NCBI RefSeq assembly: GCF_002135355.1 | Contig: NZ_NEGE01000002.1 | Span: 124,001 to 188,000 of the forward strand | Direction: 5' to 3' | Source: Acinetobacter sp. ANC 4169 | GTDB taxonomy: Bacteria; Pseudomonadota; Gammaproteobacteria; Pseudomonadales; Moraxellaceae | DNA: 64,000 nucleotides | Part shown: in pieces, positions 37,648-47,685 of the stretch | Layout: every line of letters begins with the position of its first letter | Numbering within the stretch: the first letter of the stretch is position 1 | Notes under the pieces: generated by a model | What the model was told of the DNA's origin: nothing | Seen by the model: only the letters and a program-made list of their open reading frames with translations | Database searches by the model: none | Program-made: the position numbers and the translations under genes

Positions 37648-38358
37648 ATGTTTCAAGGGAAGAAGTTAATTTGTTTTGATTTGGATGGAACGCTTATTGA
37701 TTCAGTCGGAATCTGGAATCAGGTCGATGCAACCCTGATTCAACAATTATCGAATATTGAGGTAGATCTCAACGCAATTCAGCAACAACGCGATCTTCAG
37801 CTGAAAATTTTTAGACAATCCGCTGATCCATATTTGGAATACTGTGCTTATTTAAATGAGCTCTATGGTTTTGATCTGGGCAAAGAAGAGGTAAAAACCC
37901 GCCGTTATGCTATTTCACGGCATTTTCTGGATCACGTGGTGGAGCTTAAACCCCAAGCGGAACTTTTGATTCAAGCGCTGAAACATCAAGGTATGCAACT
38001 GGCACTGACCACCACTACCAGTGTGTACAATATTCAGCGTTATCAGGACAACAACCAGAATATTAATCAAAAGATCAGTTTTAATGATGATTTTGACAGC
38101 ATGTTAACGCGTGAAAATGTCGAAAACATCAAACCACACCCAGAAATGTATTTAAAAGCACTTCAGCATTTTGATGTTCAAGCTGAGGACTGCCTGATTA
38201 TTGAAGATTCTTTGATTGGGGTTGAAGCTGCCAACAATGCAGGAATCGATGTGGTGGCCATCTATGATCAATATTCAACGCATGAAATTGAAGAAATTAA
38301 AGCCAAAGCAGATTATTTTGTAGAAGATTTTGCAGCCTTATTAAGTTTCATAAAATAA
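37648..38358 (+). CDS. HAD-family phosphatase (phosphoglycolate phosphatase-like)
   Basis: Haloacid dehalogenase superfamily hydrolase of 236 residues. Motif I is FDLDGTLIDS (nucleophile Asp15 and acid Asp17), motif II the TTTTSVYN threonine, motif III a Lys in NIKPHPEMYLKAL, and motif IV IEDSLIGVEAAN. A helical cap lies between motifs I and II. Substrate unknown; phosphoglycolate or a sugar phosphate is typical. About 85 bases follow the sirtuin gene; a shared role is not evident. Confidence 0.85.
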   Translation: MFQGKKLICFDLDGTLIDSVGIWNQVDATLIQQLSNIEVDLNAIQQQRDLQLKIFRQSADPYLEYCAYLNELYGFDLGKEEVKTRRYAISRHFLDHVVELKPQAELLIQALKHQGMQLALTTTTSVYNIQRYQDNNQNINQKISFNDDFDSMLTRENVENIKPHPEMYLKALQHFDVQAEDCLIIEDSLIGVEAANNAGIDVVAIYDQYSTHEIEEIKAKADYFVEDFAALLSFIK

Positions 38359-38381
38359 AAAGCTTCGTAAACTAAATAAGA

Positions 38382-38408
38382 TGCCATGAATCATCCGTGT
38401 TCATGGCA
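38382..38408. terminator. Hairpin between converging genes
   Basis: TGCCATGAA / TTCATGGCA perfect 9-bp stem between the HAD gene and the minus-strand lipoprotein gene; no strong T run. Confidence 0.5.
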
Positions 38409-38435
38409 GCTTCTGTAGATACACTACTTGAATGA

Positions 38436-38777
38436 TTATTTGGCTTTTTTATAGATTGAGCCTGAACCCACCAGATTTCCGGTTTTTTCGTCAATCGCAA
38501 AATCAACCATGCCGGCACCGGCATTGACCTGAAGAAAACCACTCTTGCCCACTGAGGCAGGCACCGGATTTTTCTTTTCTGTTTTACCGGTGGCTTTATC
38601 TTTTAAGGTATTGGTAATGAAATAATTATCACCATTTTTGGCAATCACCAGTGAATTTTCAAGCTGTGGATTTTCTAAGGTATTGTTCCAGGTTCCCTGA
38701 TAATCGGGTGCTTCTGTGCTACAAGCAGTTAACAGCAGTAATAATGAGATTGCTGAAAAATATTGAAGATATTTCAA
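38436..38777 (-). CDS. Small lipoprotein of unknown function
   Basis: A 113-residue protein with a lipoprotein signal peptide: hydrophobic residues 6-17 and lipobox LTAC with Cys19, so it should be anchored in a membrane. The mature part has a YQGTWNNTLENPQLENSLVI strand pattern like small lipocalin-type Acinetobacter lipoproteins. I do not recognise a functional family. Gene is monocistronic, convergent with the HAD gene. Confidence 0.72.
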   Translation of the reverse strand: MKYLQYFSAISLLLLLTACSTEAPDYQGTWNNTLENPQLENSLVIAKNGDNYFITNTLKDKATGKTEKKNPVPASVGKSGFLQVNAGAGMVDFAIDEKTGNLVGSGSIYKKAK

Positions 38778-38993
38778 AACTTAAGACCTTGAGTGTTGCG
38801 ACGCGGCCATTATAGGAACAACACGCTGCTGATGAAGTGGCTTGTTGTAGGCAAAGCGTTTCAGCCGTACTCGCTCTGTTTTGCTTTGGTCATTTTTTGA
38901 AAATTCTCTCCACATTTCATTCATAAAAACTTGGGTTAGAATTAAATTAGAAATTAAAAAAACCCATCATGAGATTAATGCTGATCAGTTAAG

Positions 38994-39022
38994 GAGTTTA
39001 GAAATAAACTCTTTAATTTTTT
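38994..39022 (+). terminator. Orphan terminator-like hairpin with GAAA tetraloop
   Basis: GAGTTTA-GAAA-TAAACTC followed by TTTAATTTTTT. No plus-strand gene lies within 600 bases upstream, so it may end a small RNA. Confidence 0.5.
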
Positions 39023-39075
39023 AATAATTCATGGCGGAGCCTTACCATTTTAAATCAAACCCTTGCAGCCCATTT

Positions 39076-39101
39076 GTTACTTTGGTTTCGCCCAAAGTAA
39101 C
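39076..39101. repeat. Palindrome GTTACTTTGG-N6-CCAAAGTAAC
   Basis: Perfect 10-bp arms; the motif is of a type I associate with dispersed repeats in Acinetobacter and relatives. Copy number in this genome cannot be judged from one window. Confidence 0.6.
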
Positions 39102-39240
39102 CAAAGGCATTTGTCATCCGCAAAACTCGTCAGCCACTATCAATTAGCAAATTTATCGCAAAAACAATCACTTTTTAATGTAGTCCGGCCTCAAACAGTT
39201 GCGGATGACTTTTCCACATATCAACTACAGTGATGAATTT

Positions 39241-39280
39241 AAAAAAGAAAATGCCAGTCAATTTATTAACTGACTGGCAT
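39241..39280 (-). terminator. Terminator of the acetyl-CoA hydrolase/transferase gene
   Basis: ATGCCAGTCA / TGACTGGCAT perfect 10-bp stem (39251-39260 with 39271-39280); on the minus strand a T-rich tract follows. Confidence 0.78.
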
Positions 39281-39321
39281 TACATCATGAGATGGGTTTT
39301 GTTTTATACATTTAGCTGCAT

Positions 39322-40821
39322 TTATGCAGTTTTATGCATGCTTCCGGTTTCTTCAAATTTGGCATGCCAGGACAAGGCTTCTTCCAGCAGATGCGGCGTT
39401 TGCCCACCACGCTTACAAGCACGGTCGAAGTAATCATTTAAAGCATCGCGATAATCAGGATGCGCACATAAATCGATAATCTTACGGGCACGTTCACGTG
39501 GAGCAAGGCCGCGTAAATCCGCCAGACCGTTTTCTGTCACCAAAACATCAATATCATGTTCGGTATGGTCAGTATGACTCACCATCGGTACTACGGAAGA
39601 AATGGCTCCGCCTTTGGCAACCGATTTGGTCACAAAAATCGCCAAATGGGCATGACGGGTAAAGTCGCCTGAACCGCCAATTCCGTTCATCATTTTGGTG
39701 CCGGTGACATGGGTCGAATTGACGTTGCCGTAAATATCGAACTCCAGTGCGGTATTAATGGCAATAATTCCCAAACGGCGAATGATTTCAGGATTATTGG
39801 AAATTTCCTGCGGACGCAGCACAATCTTGTCTTTATATTGCTCAAAATTCTGCATCACACGTTGTGCACAAGAATCCGACAAGGTCATGGAACAACCTGA
39901 AGCGAAGGTCATTTTGCCCGAATCGATCAAGTCAAAAGTACAGTCCTGTAGAACTTCGGAATACATTTCCAGATGATGGAAATTAGAATGTTCAAAACCT
40001 GAAAAAACTGCATTGGCAATTGAACCGACACCTGACTGTAGCGGGCCCAGATTTTGCGGTAAACGCCCTGCTGCCACTTCGCCTTCAAAAAACTGAATCA
40101 GGTGTTTGGCAATGGCCAAGGTATCCTGATCCGGTTCATCCATGTTAAAGGAAGTATCGGGAAGGTCGTTCAGTACAATGGCTGCAATTTTTTCCGGACT
40201 CACCTGAATGCCCACCGTTCCTATCCGGTCGCCCGCATGAATCAAGGGAATCGGTGAACGGTTTGGACGGGCTTTGGGTACATAAATATCGTGTACCCCT
40301 TCCAGGATTGGATTAATGGTATTGTCAATTTCAATAATGACCTGATCTGCCATTTCCACAAAGTTTGCCGAGTTACCGCAAGAACCGGTTGGAATAATCT
40401 GGCCATCTTCAGTAATGGCGGTGGCTGCAATCACTGCCACATTAATCGACGGCAAGTTGTGATGGCGGATATTATCGGCCATTTCAGACAAATGCTGATC
40501 GATATACATTACTTCGCCAGCATTGATTGCTTTACGCAGGCCAGGATCGGCCTGATACGGATAACGGCGCGCAATCGCATGGGCTTCATTTAGACGGCCG
40601 TCAATTCTATTGCCTAAGCTTGCACCTGTAGCGAGGGTAATTTTTAATGGATGTTGTTTGGCATGTTCAGCCAAAGCCAAAGGTACAGTTTTTGCCTCAC
40701 CTGCACCACCAAAACCACTTAAACCCACTACAGCACCGTCTTGAATCAATTCAATCGCTTGTTCAGCTGACATAACTTTGTCGCGAAGGGAGACTAAGCG
40801 AATGCGATCTAAACCATTCAT
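39322..40821 (-). CDS. Acetyl-CoA hydrolase/succinyl-CoA:acetate CoA-transferase
   Basis: Single-chain class I CoA-transferase of the Cat1/AarC/ScpC family, 499 residues. N-terminal half has GLSGFGGAGEAKTVPLAL; C-terminal half has GTKMMNGIGGSGDFTRHAHLAIFV and LVTENGLADLRGLAPRERA, where the glutamate of ENG is the expected acyl-CoA catalytic residue. I chose ATG 40821 (MNGLDRIRL) over an upstream start that adds 13 residues. It lies downstream of a thiolase and an acyl-CoA dehydrogenase on the same strand, fitting interconversion of acetate or propionate with CoA esters. Confidence 0.86.
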   Translation of the reverse strand: MNGLDRIRLVSLRDKVMSAEQAIELIQDGAVVGLSGFGGAGEAKTVPLALAEHAKQHPLKITLATGASLGNRIDGRLNEAHAIARRYPYQADPGLRKAINAGEVMYIDQHLSEMADNIRHHNLPSINVAVIAATAITEDGQIIPTGSCGNSANFVEMADQVIIEIDNTINPILEGVHDIYVPKARPNRSPIPLIHAGDRIGTVGIQVSPEKIAAIVLNDLPDTSFNMDEPDQDTLAIAKHLIQFFEGEVAAGRLPQNLGPLQSGVGSIANAVFSGFEHSNFHHLEMYSEVLQDCTFDLIDSGKMTFASGCSMTLSDSCAQRVMQNFEQYKDKIVLRPQEISNNPEIIRRLGIIAINTALEFDIYGNVNSTHVTGTKMMNGIGGSGDFTRHAHLAIFVTKSVAKGGAISSVVPMVSHTDHTEHDIDVLVTENGLADLRGLAPRERARKIIDLCAHPDYRDALNDYFDRACKRGGQTPHLLEEALSWHAKFEETGSMHKTA

Positions 40822-40932
40822 AATAAAAATCTCAAAAATAAGCGTATTTTTTTGCCACAATCCCAGCGTGCTGGAATGGTGGCTTTTATTGCTGATTAAA
40901 TGCGTTACTTATAAATCTATTTTATGAAGATT

Positions 40933-42111
40933 TTAAAGGAGTTCAACTGCAACTGCGGTTGCTTCACCACCACCAATACATAGCGCAGCAATACCCTTTT
41001 TGCCGCCCGTGCGTTTTAAGGCATGCAATAAGGTCACAATAATGCGCGAACCTGATGAGCCCAATGGATGGCCGAGTGCACAGGCACCACCGTTAATGTT
41101 TACTTTTGCCGGATCTAAATCAAAAGCATCCATCGCCGCCATGGTGACCATGGCAAATGCTTCATTGATTTCCCACAGATCTACGTCTTTAGCGTCCCAA
41201 CCGGCTTTTTTCAAAACCTTTTCTATCGCGCCGACTGGTGCAATACTGAACTCTGTCGGGTGCTGTGAATTTGAAGCATAAGCCACAATGTTGGCTACTG
41301 GAGCCAAACCACGCTGTGCAGCAATGTCGTCTGAAGTGATGACTAAAGCGGATGCACCATCTGAAATGGAGCTGGAATTGGCAGCGGTAATGGTGCCATC
41401 TTTTTTAAATGCCGGACGTAAAGTCGGTATTTTATCGGCCTTGGCATTTAGCGGCTGTTCATCTTGCTCAACCACCACATCACCTTTACGCGAAGTCACG
41501 GTTACAGGCACGATTTCTTCCTTAAAATAACCATTGTTGATGGCAGTCACTGCTTTATTCAATGAGCTGATCGCGAAGGCATCTTGCTGTTCACGGGTAT
41601 ATCCTTTCTTGTCGGCCATTTGCTGGGCAAGTACACCCATGGAAAGACCAGTTTCCGCATCTTCCAGGCCTTCCTGGAACATGTGATCGGTAATTTTTCC
41701 ATGACCCATACGGTGACCGGCACGGGCTTTATCGAGTAGATATGGCGCATTACTCATTGACTCCATGCCGCCTGCGACCACAATCTCAGCGGAACCCGCT
41801 TTTACGGCATCGGCAGCCTGCATCACCGCTTTCATGCCTGAACCACAAATTTTATTAATGGTGGTTGCACCTGTGGTGTCGGGTAAACCCGCCTGACGCA
41901 TAGCCTGACGCGCCGGCCCCTGTTTTAAACCGGCTGGAAGTACGCAGCCAAAAATTACTTCATCAATATCTGTCGGTTGTAAACCAGAACGTGCAACAAC
42001 TTCTTTAATGGCTGCTGCACCTAAATCTGGTGCTGTACAGGAAGAAAGCGCACCCTGGAAGCCACCCATTGCTGTACGAACACCATTTACGATAACAATC
42101 ATTTTTTCCAT
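40933..42111 (-). CDS. Acetyl-CoA C-acetyltransferase (thiolase)
   Basis: Biosynthetic-type thiolase of 392 residues, reversibly joining two acetyl-CoA into acetoacetyl-CoA. Catalytic Cys89 lies in NKICGSGMKAV, the active-site His in GGACALGHPLGSSGSR, and the second Cys in ALCIGGGEATAV. Closest to AtoB/PhaA enzymes by length and motifs. Same strand as the CoA-transferase (111 bases downstream) and the acyl-CoA dehydrogenase (upstream). It can also cleave the acetoacetyl-CoA formed by the liu pathway. Confidence 0.88.
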   Translation of the reverse strand: MEKMIVIVNGVRTAMGGFQGALSSCTAPDLGAAAIKEVVARSGLQPTDIDEVIFGCVLPAGLKQGPARQAMRQAGLPDTTGATTINKICGSGMKAVMQAADAVKAGSAEIVVAGGMESMSNAPYLLDKARAGHRMGHGKITDHMFQEGLEDAETGLSMGVLAQQMADKKGYTREQQDAFAISSLNKAVTAINNGYFKEEIVPVTVTSRKGDVVVEQDEQPLNAKADKIPTLRPAFKKDGTITAANSSSISDGASALVITSDDIAAQRGLAPVANIVAYASNSQHPTEFSIAPVGAIEKVLKKAGWDAKDVDLWEINEAFAMVTMAAMDAFDLDPAKVNINGGACALGHPLGSSGSRIIVTLLHALKRTGGKKGIAALCIGGGEATAVAVELL

Positions 42112-42207
42112 CCTAATTTATATATTTTGTTGTGTGACATGAGCTGAACACTCAGCCCATATCATTTCCATCTTTGTTAAAGCCTGTATTAAAGCGTAAT
42201 GCCAAAT

Positions 42208-43989
42208 TTAAGATTGAGCAGTAAAGTACTCCTCTGGCAACTGCATCACCACATCGGCACCAGCTTGAATACGTTGTACACGTGCTGCCAAGTCCGGTAA
42301 AACTTTGGCCACATAGTACTGCGCCAACACCAGCTTGTTCTGGAAGAACGCTTCAGCCTTGGGTTGAGCGGCCTGGCTAATACGCGCATACATATAAACA
42401 AAGCTGAGCAGTCCCACAACATGCAAGTAATCCACTGCCACGGCATTGGCAAAATCAGGTGCTGTTTTCGCCTGAGTCACAATAAAGGCAGTAATGTCTT
42501 CAACTTGTGTACAGGCGTCTAATACAGCAGATTTAATCGTCAATGCATCATCCAGACCTTGGGCAAATTCACGAATTTCTGCGATGTATTCAGCAACATA
42601 TGCACCACCACATTTGATGGTTTTACGGCCAATCAGGTCAATCGCCTGAACGCCGTTGGTGCCTTCGTAAATTTGTGAAATACGCAGGTCACGAATACAC
42701 TGTTCCATGCCCCATTCACGAATATAACCATGACCACCAAACACCATTTGTGCTTCCAGGCTTGAATCGAGCGCCTTGTCGGTTAAGTAAGCTTTTGCAA
42801 TTGGGGTGAGCAGTGCAACACGGTCATTGGCTTTACGGACTGCTTCAGCATCGGTTGAGTATTTGGTAATGTCGAGCTGTTGACCGACATAGACCGCAAA
42901 GGCACGTGATGCTTCGTTATTGGCACGGACATTCAACAACATACGGCGCACATCGCCATGCACCAAAATGGAATCGGCTGGTTTTTCTGGCGATTTTGCA
43001 CCGGTTGCTGCACGGCCTTGCAAACGGTCAGTCGCATATTGCGCAGCATTCTGGTAAGCGTATTCTGCTGCACCAATCCCTTGAATACCCATGGATAAAC
43101 GTTCGTAGTTCATCATCACGAACATGGCTGCCAAGCCTTCGTTTTCCTTACCTACGATATAACCTTTGGCACCGTCAAAGTTCATCACGCAAGTCGCAGA
43201 TCCCTTGATCCCCATTTTGTGTTCGATTGAACCCGCTGCCACCGCATTACGTTCACCTACTGACCCATCTGCATTGACATGGAATTTCGGCACGATGAAT
43301 AAGGAAATACCACGTGAGCCAGCTGGTGCATTCGGGGTTTTTGCCAGAACCAGATGGATGATGTTTTCACACAGGTCGTGTTCACCGCTGGTAATAAAGA
43401 TTTTGGTCCCGGTGATGTTGAAAGAGCCATCTTCATTCGGTTCAGCTTTGGTTTTAATAATGCCCAGATCGGTACCGGAATGTGGTTCGGTCAGGCACAT
43501 GGTCCCTGACCATTCTCCGGTATAAAATTTAGGTAAATAGGTTTCTTTCTGTTCTTGAGAAGCACGGTCATTAATGGCCATACCTGCACCCACAGTCAGT
43601 AATGGGTAGAGCATAAATGATGGGTTAGTACTCCAGATCATTTCATCAGCCAGTACCGTCAGCATTTTAGGCATGCCCTGGCCGCCCCATTCTTCAGATG
43701 CACCCAGACCAACCCAGCCACCTTCAGCAAACTGTTTAAATGCTTCCTTAAATCCTTTAGGCGTGGTCACCACACCATTATTAAACTGTGCGCCGCCTTC
43801 TTCATCACTGCTGCGGTTTAAATCGAGGATGACGTTTTTAGAAAACTTGGCCATTTCCTCTAAAATCGCGTTAGCCGTTGCCATATCTAAATGAGCCAGA
43901 TTTTCATTGCCCTTCCAGAATTCATCTGCCTTAAATACATCATTTAAAATAAATTCCATGTCTTTAAGGGGTGCGTTATAAATAGGCAT
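42208..43989 (-). CDS. Acyl-CoA dehydrogenase with extra C-terminal domain (DmdC/FadE-like)
   Basis: FAD-dependent acyl-CoA dehydrogenase of 593 residues, longer than the usual 380-400 because of an added helical C-terminal domain (about 470-590). Features: short N-terminal extension (MPIYNAPLKDMEFILNDV), GTMCLTEPHSGTDLG, the NYERLSMGIQG helix and IYEGTNGVQAIDLIGRK with the catalytic glutamate. This matches the subgroup that includes 3-methylmercaptopropionyl-CoA dehydrogenase and medium/long-chain enzymes of Acinetobacter; substrate cannot be set from sequence. First gene of the minus-strand series, facing a divergent TetR gene across a 600-base gap. Confidence 0.87.
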   Translation of the reverse strand: MPIYNAPLKDMEFILNDVFKADEFWKGNENLAHLDMATANAILEEMAKFSKNVILDLNRSSDEEGGAQFNNGVVTTPKGFKEAFKQFAEGGWVGLGASEEWGGQGMPKMLTVLADEMIWSTNPSFMLYPLLTVGAGMAINDRASQEQKETYLPKFYTGEWSGTMCLTEPHSGTDLGIIKTKAEPNEDGSFNITGTKIFITSGEHDLCENIIHLVLAKTPNAPAGSRGISLFIVPKFHVNADGSVGERNAVAAGSIEHKMGIKGSATCVMNFDGAKGYIVGKENEGLAAMFVMMNYERLSMGIQGIGAAEYAYQNAAQYATDRLQGRAATGAKSPEKPADSILVHGDVRRMLLNVRANNEASRAFAVYVGQQLDITKYSTDAEAVRKANDRVALLTPIAKAYLTDKALDSSLEAQMVFGGHGYIREWGMEQCIRDLRISQIYEGTNGVQAIDLIGRKTIKCGGAYVAEYIAEIREFAQGLDDALTIKSAVLDACTQVEDITAFIVTQAKTAPDFANAVAVDYLHVVGLLSFVYMYARISQAAQPKAEAFFQNKLVLAQYYVAKVLPDLAARVQRIQAGADVVMQLPEEYFTAQS

Positions 43990-44590
43990 ATTGCTTTCCT
44001 TGTGTGAAGACTTCGCATCAAAATATTGAAGTGCTTTTAAAATTTTTAGGAACCTATACTGAAATTACGGTTTTATTCCAACGAACATCTATCCAAATAA
44101 AATCGGGGCATTCACGCGGTTTTCAACATTCATGAGGAGAAATGCATGGAGCGAAAAACCTGGGTTGAATGCTTTGTCCATCAACTTAAGTGTTAAGCAT
44201 ATCTTCATAATTTTATCATCACGCTTATGAATAACGAATAAAACATGGTTTCTGTAAATCACTTTAAACTGAAGGTTTTATCTTTAAGCGAAAACTCAAA
44301 TGTACGAATGAAATACTGTTCAATCAGCATAGCTGCGCTTTGCGTTTTATGGGTTAATCCCTTTTGGCAACGCCAAAAGACAATAAAATAATTACGCTGC
44401 AATTGGAATTTTATTGATGATTATTGACCTCAAAGGTTCTCATTTATTGACTTTTATTTTGTGCTATGCCTTTGAGAATATGAATTAAATTAAACAGTAA
44501 TTTGCTACTCACATGCGACATTAGTTGAGTTGCCATATTTATTTTATCGGTATATGTTGAATTGGCTTTTTATGTCTTTCCGGGACTTAT
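43990..44590. other. Long gene-free regulatory gap between acyl-CoA dehydrogenase and TetR genes
   Basis: About 600 A+T-rich bases with no convincing gene. It must hold both divergent promoters. It includes a perfect palindrome CTTTTGGC-AAC-GCCAAAAG at 44361-44379 and a 16-codon frame at 44146 behind an AGGAG, which I do not call as a gene. Confidence 0.45.
44361..44379. repeat. Palindrome CTTTTGGC-AAC-GCCAAAAG
   Basis: Perfect 8-bp arms, 3-base loop, in the TetR/acyl-CoA dehydrogenase gap. Could be a dispersed repeat or an operator. Confidence 0.55.
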
Positions 44591-44593
44591 GTG

Positions 44594-45193
44594 ATGAATA
44601 CCGTACGCCAACAAAATTTTCTACTCCGTAAAGAGAAAATTTTAGCCATGGCAGAAACCCTGTTGCTGGATAATCATCAAGATATTACCCTCGCAGAACT
44701 TGCTTCAGAGCTGGATATTGCCAAAGGCACCATTTACAAGCATTTTAAAAGCAAGAATCAGCTCTATTTAGAACTCATCATCTTAAATGAAAAAAGATTA
44801 TTAGAAATTTCAAAAAAGTATAAAAATAATATTAAAACTTATGTTTCACAGTACATGCTCTATAACATGTTAAATTCCAACCGGACCATTTTATTGCATG
44901 TGATTGAAGAACGGTTAACCAATAACGAGCGTAAACTGAAAGAATTATTTGAAGAATTATATCAAGTACGTGAAGAACGGATTATTGAAATTAAGGACAT
45001 GACCGATGATTATCTAAAATCCTTTAATAGTGCCATGTCGATTCGCGATTATTTATCCTATATCTGGACGGTCACTTACGGCGCTTCGCTCTTGCTTAAT
45101 TCAACCCATTACCAGAAATCAATTGGTTCACGTGAACGTCTGATTAAACTGTATATCAACCAGGCCTTAATGACGCCAGATAAAATTTCTTAA
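44594..45193 (+). CDS. TetR-family regulator
   Basis: Predicted repressor of 199 residues. Helix-turn-helix at about residues 25-65 (ITLAELASELDIAKGTIYKHFKSKNQLY), then an all-helical ligand domain. Start is ATG 44594; a GTG three bases earlier is possible. Divergent from the acyl-CoA dehydrogenase-thiolase-CoA-transferase series, which it probably controls in response to an acyl-CoA or fatty acid; inferred from arrangement only. Confidence 0.84.
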   Translation: MNTVRQQNFLLRKEKILAMAETLLLDNHQDITLAELASELDIAKGTIYKHFKSKNQLYLELIILNEKRLLEISKKYKNNIKTYVSQYMLYNMLNSNRTILLHVIEERLTNNERKLKELFEELYQVREERIIEIKDMTDDYLKSFNSAMSIRDYLSYIWTVTYGASLLLNSTHYQKSIGSRERLIKLYINQALMTPDKIS

Positions 45194-45217
45194 GCTCATC
45201 CAGCTTATATGATTCAG

Positions 45218-46153
45218 TTATGGATGAATGACTTTATGCACTGAATCTTCTATATCATTCATTTGACTAAATAATTCATAACACATCTGACGCAGCCACT
45301 GATGGCTGGTTTTATGATGGCAGGACATATGCCAATACTGCTTGACTGCATAAGTGGGAAAAGTAATCGGTGCATCAAAAATCTGTAAATTGCCACGCGA
45401 CAATAACACTTCGCTTAAATAATAAGGTACGGTCGCAATCGCATCGGTTTCTTGTACCACCAGTCCCACGCCTAGATAACTGGGTAAGCGCATCAAGATA
45501 TTGCGTTTCAGTTCTAAATTTAACAGCTCGTTTTCAATATGGTAATGCCCCATTCCGGCATCAATATCAATATGGGTTTCGGCAATATATTGTTCGGTCG
45601 TTAAGCTATTTTCACTGAGCCGCGGATGGTTTTTGGAGGCGATCACCACATAATATTGTTCAAACAGTTTTTGCTGATAAAAACCGTTTTCCAGATTGGG
45701 TAAAAAACCAATCGCCAGATCAATTTCTCCATTGGCCATTTGATAACTGGTTTCAGAAGTAATGGCGCGAACATTTAAACGGATATGCGAAGCATGCTGT
45801 TTTAGATATTGGGAAATTTTCGGCAATAATACCAAATGCGACACATCGGTCATGGCAATGGTAAATTTTTGCTGTGAGGTGGTTTGGTCAAAATCAACAG
45901 TGAAATTATTGATAATTTCGACTTTACTTAAAGCTTCACTGACCAGTGGAAACAGCTGTTTCGACAGTTCAGTCGGCACCATTTCATTGCCAATTCTTAA
46001 AAACAGCGGGTCATTATAATGCTGGCGGATTTTATTCAGGATATTACTGACGGTGGGCTGGCTCATGGCCAAATATTCAGCCGCGACAGAAACACTTTTA
46101 TATTTGTAAATATAAAGAAAAACACTGAGTAATTTACAGTCGAGCTCAAACAC
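45218..46153 (-). CDS. LysR-family regulator of unknown target
   Basis: LysR-type protein of 311 residues with N-terminal helix-turn-helix (VSVAAEYLAMSQPTVSNILNKIR, residues 21-43) and an effector-binding domain (FTIAMTDVSHLVLLPKI onwards). It belongs to the NodD/PcaQ-distant branch with an LLSVFLYIYKYKSV start rather than to the BenM branch. Convergent with the TetR gene; its other neighbour, cysK, is on the same strand 266 bases upstream. No target can be inferred with confidence. Confidence 0.83.
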   Translation of the reverse strand: MFELDCKLLSVFLYIYKYKSVSVAAEYLAMSQPTVSNILNKIRQHYNDPLFLRIGNEMVPTELSKQLFPLVSEALSKVEIINNFTVDFDQTTSQQKFTIAMTDVSHLVLLPKISQYLKQHASHIRLNVRAITSETSYQMANGEIDLAIGFLPNLENGFYQQKLFEQYYVVIASKNHPRLSENSLTTEQYIAETHIDIDAGMGHYHIENELLNLELKRNILMRLPSYLGVGLVVQETDAIATVPYYLSEVLLSRGNLQIFDAPITFPTYAVKQYWHMSCHHKTSHQWLRQMCYELFSQMNDIEDSVHKVIHP

Positions 46154-46363
46154 CGATTAAAATCCCTAAATCTTTGATTGGTAACGGCACTACATCTTCT
46201 GCCATTTTAGTGCTATTTCCAATGTCCATTTATACCGAAATAGCATGTCATGCGAATAATTTTCGTCTTAATCTTATAATACTAAAATGAAGCCTATAAA
46301 TAAAAATCACCACTCAAACCATTCAAATAAAGCACTTATTTAAATCAAGCAATCATTCAAGCG

Positions 46364-46402
46364 GTTTGACTTAAATCCGAATTGTTCAGATTTAAGTCAA
46401 AC
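46364..46402. terminator. Long hairpin downstream of cysK
   Basis: Perfect 14-bp stem (46364-46377 with 46389-46402, 11-base loop) just past the cysK stop; only weak T content follows, so efficiency is unclear. Confidence 0.6.
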
Positions 46403-46419
46403 TTTAAAGCATGCGTCAA

Positions 46420-47418
46420 TTATTCTGCTAAAATATCTTCAAATAACACTGAAGATAAATAGCGTTCACCGGCATCCGGTAAAATCACCACAATGGTTTT
46501 ACCGGCATTTTCAGGACGGGCTGCCAATTGAGCTGCTGCTGCCATCGCTGCCCCACTTGAAATCCCCACCAAAATACCGTCATGGGTGGCAGTTTTACGT
46601 GCCCATTCAATCGCTTGAGCACTTTCAATGGCAATCACTTCATCCACTAGATCCAGATCCAGGTTTTTAGGAATAAAGTTTGCACCAATACCCTGAATTT
46701 TGTGCGGTCCCGGTGTTAATGGCTCACCACGTTTCGCTTGACCAATAATCGGCGATTCCGCAGGTTCAACAGCAACGGAATAAAGCGGCTGATTTTGTAC
46801 CTGTTCAAAATAACGTGAAATACCGGAAATGGTGCCGCCTGTACCTACGCCAGACACCAGAATATCAACCTTTCCGCCTGTGGCTTCCCAGATTTCAGGA
46901 CCTGTGGTCTGTTCATGGATTTTCGGGTTGGCCGGATTTTCAAACTGCTGCGGTAAAAAATACACATCCGGTTGTTCAGTCGCTAAACGTACTGCTTCAT
47001 CTACTGCGCCTTTCATGCCTTTTGCCGGTTCGGTCAACACCAGATTTGCATCAAAAGCCTTCAACACCTTACGGCGTTCAACACTCATACTTGCCGGCAT
47101 GGTTAAGGTAATCTCATAACCTTTGGCAGCTGCAACAAATGCCAATGCAATACCGGTATTACCACTGGTTGGCTCGACTATGTGCATACCCGGTTTAAGC
47201 AAACCTTTTTCTTCAGCATCCGCAATTAAAGCGGCACCCACACGGCATTTTACCGAAAATGCAGGATTACGGCCTTCTACTTTTGCCAATACAGTTGCTG
47301 GTGATGAAATAGCACGATTAATACGAATTAATGGGGTGTTACCAATCGCTTCAGCATTATCGCTATAAACCGCTATACCTAAATTCTTTGGTGTTGGAAA
47401 AGCAGAATCAGTACTCAT
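46420..47418 (-). CDS. cysK: Cysteine synthase A
   Basis: PLP enzyme making cysteine from O-acetylserine and sulfide. The 332-residue product has the PLP lysine in [15 protein letters not shown], the substrate loop [20 protein letters not shown], the phosphate-binding [15 protein letters not shown] and the late [11 protein letters not shown] segment. An AAGGAG ribosome-binding site precedes the ATG. Divergent from plsB across a 267-base gap; monocistronic by appearance. Confidence 0.94.
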   Translation of the reverse strand: MSTDSAFPTPKNLGIAVYSDNAEAIGNTPLIRINRAISSPATVLAKVEGRNPAFSVKCRVGAALIADAEEKGLLKPGMHIVEPTSGNTGIALAFVAAAKGYEITLTMPASMSVERRKVLKAFDANLVLTEPAKGMKGAVDEAVRLATEQPDVYFLPQQFENPANPKIHEQTTGPEIWEATGGKVDILVSGVGTGGTISGISRYFEQVQNQPLYSVAVEPAESPIIGQAKRGEPLTPGPHKIQGIGANFIPKNLDLDLVDEVIAIESAQAIEWARKTATHDGILVGISSGAAMAAAAQLAARPENAGKTIVVILPDAGERYLSSVLFEDILAE

Positions 47419-47685
47419 TTGAACTCCTTGAGTTGTCTTTTGATTTTAAAGTCATGCTTTCATCATAAGCCATTTGGGCCTGCAAGATAAGTTTTTCTAT
47501 CACTTCTCTTATAAGACTTAGATGTATTTTTAAGATTAAAAGTCAAGATTTTTTAAACAAATACACAGCTATTTTTAATCAAATCGTTACAACTTAAATG
47601 ACGTATTTGTCATCAATAAGGTTTGTATTTATTCATGCAATTGCACACAATATCAAGCAAATGAAAAACTGATTTAGGGAATCAA

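Larger units (their letters stand above)
38778..39240. other. Gene-free region with repeats and an orphan terminator-like hairpin
   Basis: No convincing gene in about 460 bases. It contains a plus-strand hairpin with GAAA loop and U-rich tail (38994-39022) and a 10-bp palindrome at 39076-39101. Open frames here are short and lack coding character. Confidence 0.5.

Noticed and set aside
39230-39433. Plus-strand 67-codon open frame
   Set aside because: Overlaps the end of the acetyl-CoA hydrolase/transferase gene and its terminator hairpin; no ribosome-binding site and no family pattern.
44146-44196. 16-codon frame (starting MERKTW) behind AGGAG
   Set aside because: Very short and A+T context makes chance AGGAG-ATG pairs likely; no conservation can be judged.
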